A stretch of 64,000 nucleotides of DNA, taken from NCBI GenBank assembly GCA_029880265.1, contig JAOUOT010000016.1, forward strand, positions 1 through 64,000. The letters run 5' to 3'. Position numbers and translations under genes: made by a program. Below, one piece after another: positions 56,922-64,000 of this stretch. This stretch comes from Spirochaetia bacterium (lineage in GTDB: Bacteria; Spirochaetota; Leptospiria; Turneriellales; JAOUOS01). The notes beneath the pieces are model-generated. The model saw nothing but the letters and a program-made list of their open reading frames with translations, ran no database searches and was not told the DNA's origin. Every line of letters starts with the position of its first letter. Position 1 is the first letter of the stretch.

Positions 56922-58694
56922 ATGGGATCAAAGTACGAATTTGACGAAACGAGAGACGCCATTGGCGCCGACGGCCTCACGCCTGACGAAAGAAAGGCCA
57001 TGTTTGAGAAATTTCAGTCAAGCGGCGGCAAAGTAGTAGACGAAAAACTTTTAAAAAACAAAGCGGGATTAAAATCAGGCTCGTCGGGTAAAATAAGCCG
57101 CGCCGAGTACTACGAAAAAAAACGCGAAGAGGCGGCTAAAAAGGCCCAAATTCGCGAGGGGTGGGAAAAGCAAAAAAAGAAACTGGGTGGCCCTTCTGCC
57201 CGTTTTTTCATAAAGCTTCGCTGCTGGATGGGGGGGCTTGCCCCTTTCGGCAAAGCAGAAGTAAACGCCGACTTCATGGCTTCGCTTGCCGTCGATGTCA
57301 AGCAGGCTCTGGTTGAATTTAACCTTTTGGGCAATGATTTATTCTTTAGAAAACCCGCAATAGGCAATAAAATTGTAAAGGCTTTAGACGCGAAAAATAC
57401 TTTATTTATGGAAGTTCTAGAAAGAGCCCATTCTCTTTATAACGCCGATGAATATAACAAACTTATCGATTTCTACTCTAAAAACCCTAAGGCAAACACA
57501 CCTTTAGAACTCATTGAAGAGCCCTTAAAAAAATTGTTTTTACGATTGTATTATATCTCTCCATACCAGGAAACCTTAAGAAGAGCGTTCAATCTAGCAT
57601 ACGATATTTTCAGAAAAGAATTTAAAGAGAATTCAGACGTTGATACATTGGGCCCTAAACAAAAGAAAATTCAAAAAGATCTTAGGCTAGTATTTCAACA
57701 GACTTTCGGTAAGCTTCTCTTGCTGATTAGCCGTATTGACGGTATGGACTACGCAGCCGGTTCGCCTTTTCTTGAAAAAGCAATTGAGGTTAAAAACGAA
57801 GATAAAATAGGAAAAAGAAAATCAGGCGATCTGGGTTCTTTATCTTCAGCCTCAGGAGAAATTGAAGACAGCGAAGAAAACCCCGAAGGCGAATCGACCG
57901 AGAATAAAACCGAAGAAGGTCAAGAAGAAAAAGAAGAAGTCGAAGAAGAAGAAAATCCAGTACTGCAAACAAAAGAATATCAGTACGGCATGAATTTAAT
58001 GAAAATGTATTCGCTTGCCCAACTGGCGCAAAAACATGACCCCAGAAAAAGATACAATGCGGCCCCTCTTAAAGATAAGGTACTATTGTCATTTTTATAT
58101 TTTCTTGAATTTGATACCGAATATTCTTTTGTGCTAACGACAAATAAAATTCAGATGAACGTCGACTATAGCGGGACGGCAAAAAATGACTACAAAAGAA
58201 TTTTAGCCGACGTTTACAATGAATCTCGCGATATTATAAAAGAATTTGAAAAATATGTCGAAGCGAAAAAAGAATTTAAAAACGTTATGGAGAGAAAAAC
58301 TCATACAAATTATATCGAACAGTCAAAACTTGAAACTAAGATCAAATCAAATGCTGAAATGCAGGGCAGGCTTACAAGGGGCCTGATTCGAACCTATATG
58401 AGCGATACCTCAAAGAATCTTGCGATTTTAATTTCAGATATGAAAGAAAAAAAACAGATTGTTCTGAATATGGACGAAGCTCTGAAGTTCTCGTCAGATA
58501 TTGAAGGCAATAAACGCCTAAACGGAAAATCAGTCAGCGAATGCATCATGACTGCCTATTGTTTCGCTACGGCCTTAAAAGAAAGACTGACAACCGGCGA
58601 TTTTTTTGGCGGCATTATTGAAATACCCGACGAAGAAATGGCGCAAATCTTTGGAGAAAATTATAAAATCGCGCTGGAGCAATATAATTCATAA
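56922..58694 (+). CDS. Large cytoplasmic protein, possibly spirochaete-specific
   Basis: 590 aa from the ATG at 56922. The frame is open from 56856, but the extra residues look like leader-strand noise and the conserved-looking start is MGSKYEFDETRDAIGADGLT. There is no signal or membrane segment in that version. A Glu-rich disordered linker lies at about 310-345 and separates helical halves. I think I have seen relatives in spirochaetes but cannot verify it. It lies 18 bp before kdsB. Function unknown. Confidence 0.6.
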   Translation: MGSKYEFDETRDAIGADGLTPDERKAMFEKFQSSGGKVVDEKLLKNKAGLKSGSSGKISRAEYYEKKREEAAKKAQIREGWEKQKKKLGGPSARFFIKLRCWMGGLAPFGKAEVNADFMASLAVDVKQALVEFNLLGNDLFFRKPAIGNKIVKALDAKNTLFMEVLERAHSLYNADEYNKLIDFYSKNPKANTPLELIEEPLKKLFLRLYYISPYQETLRRAFNLAYDIFRKEFKENSDVDTLGPKQKKIQKDLRLVFQQTFGKLLLLISRIDGMDYAAGSPFLEKAIEVKNEDKIGKRKSGDLGSLSSASGEIEDSEENPEGESTENKTEEGQEEKEEVEEEENPVLQTKEYQYGMNLMKMYSLAQLAQKHDPRKRYNAAPLKDKVLLSFLYFLEFDTEYSFVLTTNKIQMNVDYSGTAKNDYKRILADVYNESRDIIKEFEKYVEAKKEFKNVMERKTHTNYIEQSKLETKIKSNAEMQGRLTRGLIRTYMSDTSKNLAILISDMKEKKQIVLNMDEALKFSSDIEGNKRLNGKSVSECIMTAYCFATALKERLTTGDFFGGIIEIPDEEMAQIFGENYKIALEQYNS

Positions 58695-58712
58695 TTTTAA
58701 ATCTATAAAATC

Positions 58713-59462
58713 ATGAAGAAATCTTTTCTGGCTATAATTCCCGCTCGTATGAAAAGCACTCGTTTTTACGGCAAGCCCTTAGCCGAGATCAACGGTAAAC
58801 CCATGATACAGTGGGTATATGAAGCCGCCGCTTCGTGTAAAAAATTAGATAAGATATTGATTGCCACAGATTCTGACGAAATTTATTCTAATGCAAAAAA
58901 ATTTACAAATGATATTTTAATGACTTCAGATAAACATAAATCGGGGTTAGACAGAGTTATCGAGGCCGCCGAAAAAGAGAATTTCACCCACTATGTGAAT
59001 ATTCAGGGCGATGAACCCATGATTTCAGACAAAACCATTGAAGGAACAATAAATTTATTTGATAAATACGACGATTGCCAAATTTCAACAGCGGCCATAC
59101 CTTTTGAAACAGAAGAAGAATTTGAAAATAAAAATAACGTAAAAGTTGTTTTGACTGAAAATGACAGGGCCCTGTATTTTTCGCGCGAAGCCATACCTTC
59201 TTTAATTCGCTTAGAAAATAAACAAGACGCCTTTACAAATAAATACCTTCTAAAACATCAGGGTTTATATGCCTATACAAAAGACGCTCTTTTTTCAATA
59301 AAAAATCTTAAACCGTGTTTCATTGAAGACGCTGAAGGTTTAGAGCAGCTAAGGTTCTTATATTACGGATATTCTATTTATGTGCATCATTCTGAGCATG
59401 AAAGCATAGGCGTAGATACTCCCGAAGACTTAAAGAAGGTCAGCGAATATCTTCGTAGTTAG
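58713..59462 (+). CDS. kdsB: CMP-Kdo synthetase
   Basis: Activates Kdo as CMP-Kdo for lipopolysaccharide inner core. Signature segments: IIPARMKSTRFYGKPL near the start, IATDSDEI, NIQGDEPMI, and YFSREAIPS. The C-terminal GLEQLRFLYYGY and SIGVDTPEDL are typical. 249 aa is the normal size. Together with lpxI it shows a Kdo-lipid A outer membrane. Confidence 0.96.
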   Translation: MKKSFLAIIPARMKSTRFYGKPLAEINGKPMIQWVYEAAASCKKLDKILIATDSDEIYSNAKKFTNDILMTSDKHKSGLDRVIEAAEKENFTHYVNIQGDEPMISDKTIEGTINLFDKYDDCQISTAAIPFETEEEFENKNNVKVVLTENDRALYFSREAIPSLIRLENKQDAFTNKYLLKHQGLYAYTKDALFSIKNLKPCFIEDAEGLEQLRFLYYGYSIYVHHSEHESIGVDTPEDLKKVSEYLRS

Positions 59463-59481
59463 AATAAAGCCTTCTTTATAA

Positions 59482-61560
59482 TTAACCGTCGACAAGAGCT
59501 TTTTTTACTTTTAAAATATGATCAAAAGCCCCCCAGAAAGTAAATCCTTTGAGATTATAATCTTCATAGGCGCGAACCTGATCTAAAAAATATTTTTTTC
59601 CGTAGCCCCATATGCTGTTTTTCATGGGAAAAGCCTGAAGATACGGCCTTAGCAAAAATCTGTCAGACGCGATATGCATAGAGCGAAGCGCGCTATGGCT
59701 TAAAAGCCGGTAGGCTCTTTCTTCTATAGGGCCGCCTGTAAGGTAAGAATCGCCAAAATGAGAACTATATAACATGGGGCACACTACATCGGCTAAATCG
59801 CCATAGACCTCCATATCTTGACCAATAATGCCGGGAGCTCTATATAAAGCGTTATATCCGTAAATATCAACGCTAATAGGCAGATGAGTCGAGCTTCTTA
59901 TCTGATAAATAAAATTTTCTAAAGCTTCTGAAGCGTACATATCGCTGGTTTGTTTATGCGAAAAATAGGCCAAATATACCGGGCCGTCGCTGGGTAACCG
60001 AATATAGTCTAATTGAATTTCGTCAACGCCATATCTGGTAAGCTCTTTGATAAAAGGAACATAATATTTTTCGGCCAATTCTTTGTTATACGGATCTACC
60101 CATCTTTCTTTTTCATTGCCTATCCATGGTTTTTTTGTGCGTTTATTAAGAATGGCAAATCCTTTTTGTTTAAATAAAACGGCGTCTTTAAAAACGACTA
60201 TTCTTGCGACGACATATTTACCGTGTTTATGAGCGAATTCAACTGCCTCTTGTAAATTTACAAGCGGCCTTACGGCCCCAATTTCTTTTAAAAAAGGCTC
60301 CTTTGAATCATAACGAATATAACCGTTATCGTCTTTTACGTCTAAAACAAAACCGTCAAAAGCGCTTTGCTTAAGAAGAGAAAAAACCTCTTTTTTATTT
60401 TTCTTAAGATTTATGGCCGACGAGTAAAATAATTTTTTATTAGAGGCTTTATTTATTCTTTTACGCCTTTCTGGCGCCAATGCAGTTGACTTTTTATAAA
60501 AAAATGCGGTAAGATTGCCGTCTTTTTTATGCCCTATATGGGCGGCTAAAACATTGTCGTTTTTTTCAAATAAAATATTCTTCCATAAATATATTTTCTG
60601 CGGCAATGTGTTTTTACTTTTTTCGATGAAACTTTGAATATCCCGATATTTAATAACATGTAGAGCGTCTCCTGTAGATATCCATAGACTTTGCAGTTTT
60701 TCTGATCCTGAAATGCTGTATATATCCGCCGATTTTTCTATCTCGTCTATAACATTTAATGATATGAATTTTTCTTTTTCATGGGGACGAATAAATACGT
60801 CGCCTTGAATAGAGGTACCCGCAAATAAATTTCCTTTTTTATCTTTAAAAACGGCTCGAATTTCTTCATATAAACGAAAATCTTTTTCATGCGGTATAAA
60901 GGGAAGGCCCTCGCTTATATTTTCAAATTCAAGCTTTTTTTTATTTTCAATTTGTTTTTTATAATCATGCGCCGCAAAAAGGCCGCTTGCCGCCGTGCCG
61001 ACATATAGACTTTTTTTGTCGGAATATACGGCTGTTATGTAACGCGATTTTCTAAGATTATGAGAAAATTTTATCCACCTGTTATTTTGACGATATAATA
61101 TTTCATGCTTGTGAGAAATAAAATTTAAATTGGCGTCTATAGAGGTTACGCTTCGGCACGCTTTTAAATCATAATCAACCGCTCTTTTGCGGGCGGCTTT
61201 TTCTAATTTCCAGAAATTGCCGTCATCTGACGACCTGTAAAGACACCGATATTTAAAGGCGACCAAATATTCGTTTTCTGTTTTGTCATTATTAATGATA
61301 ATCTGCGGCTGCCACGCGTTATCATCTGTATTTTCAAGGGCCATTTGCTCAAATAAACCGAGACTTTCCCATTTTAAATTATTGTTTAATTTATGCCTTT
61401 TACCCGAATCTGAAATTATAAAAGCGTGTAGATTTTTTTGAAATTTTACGTCTTTGCTTTCGCCAAGAAGCTTGTCTTTATTTTGAAAATGCAGTAAAAG
61501 CGCGATCAATATAAAAGCTTTAAAAAAGAAAAAATATTTCAACTTAAGATAATGCCGCAC
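59482..61560 (-). CDS. DUF4015/GHL-type glycosidase-like protein
   Basis: 692 aa with a signal anchor near the start. The N-terminal half (about 60-330) has BNR-like turns typical of a propeller (for example SSDDGNFWKLE). The C-terminal half (about 375-690) is the DUF4015 TIM-barrel, with FDGFVLDVKDD, VARIVVFKD, GVDEIQLDYIRLP and GDLADVVCPMLYSSHF. Acidic residues in LDVKDD and QLDYIR are candidates for catalysis. An envelope polysaccharide is the probable substrate, unconfirmed. Confidence 0.8.
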   Translation of the reverse strand: MRHYLKLKYFFFFKAFILIALLLHFQNKDKLLGESKDVKFQKNLHAFIISDSGKRHKLNNNLKWESLGLFEQMALENTDDNAWQPQIIINNDKTENEYLVAFKYRCLYRSSDDGNFWKLEKAARKRAVDYDLKACRSVTSIDANLNFISHKHEILYRQNNRWIKFSHNLRKSRYITAVYSDKKSLYVGTAASGLFAAHDYKKQIENKKKLEFENISEGLPFIPHEKDFRLYEEIRAVFKDKKGNLFAGTSIQGDVFIRPHEKEKFISLNVIDEIEKSADIYSISGSEKLQSLWISTGDALHVIKYRDIQSFIEKSKNTLPQKIYLWKNILFEKNDNVLAAHIGHKKDGNLTAFFYKKSTALAPERRKRINKASNKKLFYSSAINLKKNKKEVFSLLKQSAFDGFVLDVKDDNGYIRYDSKEPFLKEIGAVRPLVNLQEAVEFAHKHGKYVVARIVVFKDAVLFKQKGFAILNKRTKKPWIGNEKERWVDPYNKELAEKYYVPFIKELTRYGVDEIQLDYIRLPSDGPVYLAYFSHKQTSDMYASEALENFIYQIRSSTHLPISVDIYGYNALYRAPGIIGQDMEVYGDLADVVCPMLYSSHFGDSYLTGGPIEERAYRLLSHSALRSMHIASDRFLLRPYLQAFPMKNSIWGYGKKYFLDQVRAYEDYNLKGFTFWGAFDHILKVKKALVDG

Positions 61561-61585
61561 TTTATTAAAAAAAAAGATTTATCGA

Positions 61586-63088
61586 TTAATCGCCGATAAT
61601 GGGCTTTTTATACGAATGAAGGCTGTGTACGCCTCCCTGCATTTGAGCGGCGGGAGATCGTTTCTCAAATTTTAAATGCCTGTCATGTAAAGCTCTGTGC
61701 AGCGAAGATATATCTTTATAGCCGATGTCTTGAAATGAATGTTTAATGCCTTGAACAAGATAAGGCACAAAATCAAAAATAGAGCCTTTGTCTAAAACAG
61801 AGCCTGAAACCCCCTGGGCGACTCGAATTTTCTCGTCTTCGGCAAAATATCGTTTTCCGCTGCCGCTTTTCATCGCTTCAATAGAGGCCATACCGCGGTA
61901 TCTCTTTAGACGCACGCCGTTTTCATAAAAATATTCGCCGGGAGCCTCTTGCGTTCCCGCGAGAAGCGAACCCATCATAACCGCATGACCGCCTACGGCT
62001 AGAGCCTTTACAATGTCTCCTATATTTGTAATACCTCCGTCGGCAATAACGGGTATGCCGAATTTTTTCGCATATAGCGAGGCCTTATAAACAGCCGTAG
62101 CCTGCGCCCTGCCGCTTGCCATTGTTTCTTGCGTTATACAGATAGATCCGGGCCCCATACCTATTCGAAGCGAATCTGCCCCTACTTGTATGAGACCTTC
62201 GGCCTGGTTCATGGTTACCACGTTGCCGGCCATAATTTCAAGGTCTGGGTATTTTTTCTTAATATCTTTAATCATTTCTATTTGAAAAGAAGAATATCCC
62301 TGCGCAGAATCAATAACCAGCAAATCAACTTTGCTTTGTACCAAGGCTTCAACCCTTTCGATATCGCTTTTATGCGTCGATACAGCAGCCGCTACAAGAA
62401 GCCCTTTACTTTTATCTTTGCTGGCAAGAGGATAATCTTGATTTTTTTTCAAATCGGTACGACACATTAAAGAAATCAAATGCCCCTCTCGGTTAATAAT
62501 GGGCAGTTTGCCTTTCTTTGAACGCTTTAAGATTTCATTGGCGTCGGCAAGAGAAATACCTTCGGGCGCCGTAATCAATTCGGTTGTCATTATTTCGTAA
62601 ACTTGTTTATCGGTATCTTTTTCAAAGTCTATGTCTCTGTTTGTAACGATTCCCACTAAGATGCCGTTTTTTGAGCCGTCTTTTGTAATAGGAATTCCCG
62701 AAAAACCATATTGGTCTTTAATTTCTAATACATCGGCTATCGTATGATGAGGGCTTAACACAATAGGGTCGGCGATAAAGCCGTTTTCAAATCTCTTGAC
62801 TTTTTCAACTTCAAGAGCCTGTTTTTCTATGGGCATATTATAATGAATGACTCCCATTCCACCTAATAGGGCCAGGGCTATGGCCATTTGATTTTCGGTA
62901 ACCGTATCCATAGGGCTCGATAAAATAGGAATTTTTATATGAAGATTTCTACTGACTTTTGTTTCTAACGAAACATCTTCGGGTAAAAAGTCAATATACC
63001 CCGGTAAAATTAAATAATCTTTATATGTTAATCCCTCGCCGTTTATAAGTAACTCATTAGCGGTGAGACCGTCTTGATGTCTATCCAT
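61586..63088 (-). CDS. guaB: IMP dehydrogenase, eukaryote-like type
   Basis: Oxidises IMP to XMP, the rate-limiting step to GMP. TIM barrel with catalytic Cys in [10 protein letters not shown] (about 320), flap ending near YRGMAS, and two CBS modules (about 110-230) as nucleotide-sensing domain. The N-terminal [20 protein letters not shown] and C-terminal GGVHSLHSY closely resemble the human type II enzyme rather than the usual GuaB. GTP/ATP regulation through CBS octamers is likely. Confidence 0.94.
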   Translation of the reverse strand: MDRHQDGLTANELLINGEGLTYKDYLILPGYIDFLPEDVSLETKVSRNLHIKIPILSSPMDTVTENQMAIALALLGGMGVIHYNMPIEKQALEVEKVKRFENGFIADPIVLSPHHTIADVLEIKDQYGFSGIPITKDGSKNGILVGIVTNRDIDFEKDTDKQVYEIMTTELITAPEGISLADANEILKRSKKGKLPIINREGHLISLMCRTDLKKNQDYPLASKDKSKGLLVAAAVSTHKSDIERVEALVQSKVDLLVIDSAQGYSSFQIEMIKDIKKKYPDLEIMAGNVVTMNQAEGLIQVGADSLRIGMGPGSICITQETMASGRAQATAVYKASLYAKKFGIPVIADGGITNIGDIVKALAVGGHAVMMGSLLAGTQEAPGEYFYENGVRLKRYRGMASIEAMKSGSGKRYFAEDEKIRVAQGVSGSVLDKGSIFDFVPYLVQGIKHSFQDIGYKDISSLHRALHDRHLKFEKRSPAAQMQGGVHSLHSYKKPIIGD

Positions 63089-63117
63089 GGGGCAGGGTTA
63101 GAAGAAAATTCCTTCCG

Positions 63118-64000
63118 TCAATATTTTAAAAACTTACGCATCTCTTTTATTAACGCGTCTTTAGAAACCGGTTTTGCCAGATAAGAAACGCGGCTTTCTG
63201 AGAGTTCTTCTATTGTTTCATCTGAAACGCTGGCTGTAACCGCAATAATAGGAATATGTTTTACATTATTATCGCCTTGAATTTTTTTTATTGCCTGCTG
63301 ACCGCTCATCACCGGCATTTTCATATCCATTAAAATAATATCGGGCCTTATTTTATTGGCCAGCTCATACGCTTCTTTGCCGTTTTTCGCCTCTATGATT
63401 TTAATAGAGGGACTCTCTAGATATTTTCTTATTAACAGCCGGTTTATATCTACGTCGTCTACTACAAGAATCACAGTATCTTTAATATTATCTAAATTAT
63501 CTTTGGTTTTTGATAAATAACCTTCGCGGCTCTGCGCTTTTTCAATGACTGCTCTTTCAAGATTTCGTAATATTACTGTAAATACGGTACCCTTATCTTT
63601 TTTACTCTGCAATTGAATTTCTCCGCCCATTATGTTTACGAGTCTTTTTGTAATTGTAAGCCCTAATCCTGTACCGCCGTATTTAACGTCTTGATTTTTT
63701 TGCTGAGAAAATGCGTTAAAAATATTTTCTTGTTCATCTGCAGGTATACCGATACCCGTATCTTCAATGCTAATTTCAAGTTCATATCGTTCTTTGTTCT
63801 CTACTGACGGCGCCACCGAACAGTTAATTTTAATATGGCCTTTTTCTGTAAATTTTACAGCATTTCCGATAAGGTTGAATAATACTTGTCTAAAGCGGGT
63901 TTCGTCTAATAAAAAAGAATCGGGCACATTCGAATTAATTCCAAGAAACCATTTTAATTTCTTTTTCATGATCTCATGACTGAAAATTGCCTCTATTTCT
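63118..64000 (-). CDS. Hybrid sensor histidine kinase, 5' part outside window
   Basis: The frame stays open to the window edge, so only the C-terminal part is visible. It has the HATPase domain with N box (FNLIGNAVKFTEKG), G1 (EDTGIGIPADEQ), F box and G2 (GTGLGLTI), then a receiver domain with its Asp in LMDMKMPV and Lys in LAKPV. The His dimerisation domain and input part are cut off. The HATPase-receiver pair suggests a phosphorelay, which may include the REC proteins near 13-14 kb. Confidence 0.85.
   Translation of the reverse strand, partial: EIEAIFSHEIMKKKLKWFLGINSNVPDSFLLDETRFRQVLFNLIGNAVKFTEKGHIKINCSVAPSVENKERYELEISIEDTGIGIPADEQENIFNAFSQQKNQDVKYGGTGLGLTITKRLVNIMGGEIQLQSKKDKGTVFTVILRNLERAVIEKAQSREGYLSKTKDNLDNIKDTVILVVDDVDINRLLIRKYLESPSIKIIEAKNGKEAYELANKIRPDIILMDMKMPVMSGQQAIKKIQGDNNVKHIPIIAVTASVSDETIEELSESRVSYLAKPVSKDALIKEMRKFLKY

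Overview
The window is a contiguous piece of a low-GC (roughly one third GC by eye) bacterial chromosome with dense, mostly single-copy housekeeping genes. KdsB, LpxI, Mpl and a bactofilin point to a Gram-negative envelope with a lipid A/Kdo outer membrane and meso-diaminopimelate recycling. A CarD, PIN/TRAM, IspD, IspF run, spirochaete-like lipobox use and two proteins that resemble families I associate with spirochaetes (53030-53404 and 56922-58694) make a deep-branching Spirochaetota-type host my best guess. This is an inference from memory, not a search result. Several genes seem to use TTG starts. The one tRNA, Ala-GGC, lacks an encoded CCA.

Layout. 1-1070 looks like an accessory remnant: hairpins, a 22-bp perfect palindrome, an orphan ORF and a truncated ORF6N-domain gene. 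1104-11057 holds envelope and core genes: mpl, an M15-like peptidase, ogt, xth, a MgtC/DUF4010 protein, lpxI, tRNA-Ala, gap, a sirtuin, DUF2062 and a TPR protein with a decayed Mrr-like domain. 11018-17924 holds pdxA, a bactofilin, a REC-adenylate cyclase with a stand-alone REC protein, an HtrA protease, and a DegT aminotransferase with a PglC/WbaP-type sugar transferase. 18007-31557 holds dut, an RNase J-type nuclease, a catalytically dead M16 homologue, ppk, a beta-helical membrane protein with a LuxR response regulator, PAP2, UPF0316, rpmB, leuA and ispF-ispD-PIN/TRAM. CarD follows at 31622-32101.

33196-35533 holds mnmH, a putative lipoprotein and a membrane-tethered LuxR regulator. 35862-49666 is the most distinctive region. 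Two paralogous System II cytochrome c maturation modules (ResB plus CcsA) are transcribed away from a 488-bp intergenic region that carries a MITE-like inverted-repeat element. The left module runs into a giant MFS/spermidine-synthase-like fusion and then a cobalamin-type radical SAM protein. The right module, led by an unknown anchored protein, converges on an operon encoding a lipoprotein with repeat domains and a beta-propeller, followed by a cytochrome with eleven CxxCH motifs and an atypical C-terminal CX4CKH motif. I read this as an extracytoplasmic electron-transfer locus carrying its own haem-attachment machinery.

49976-64000 returns to scattered functions: an M28 peptidase, a SufS-type cysteine desulfurase behind a near-consensus promoter, a 13-cysteine Csp1-like copper protein, two probable outer-membrane proteins, an M23 peptidase, kdsB, a GHL-type (DUF4015) glycosidase-like protein, a eukaryote-like IMP dehydrogenase and a hybrid histidine kinase cut by the window edge.
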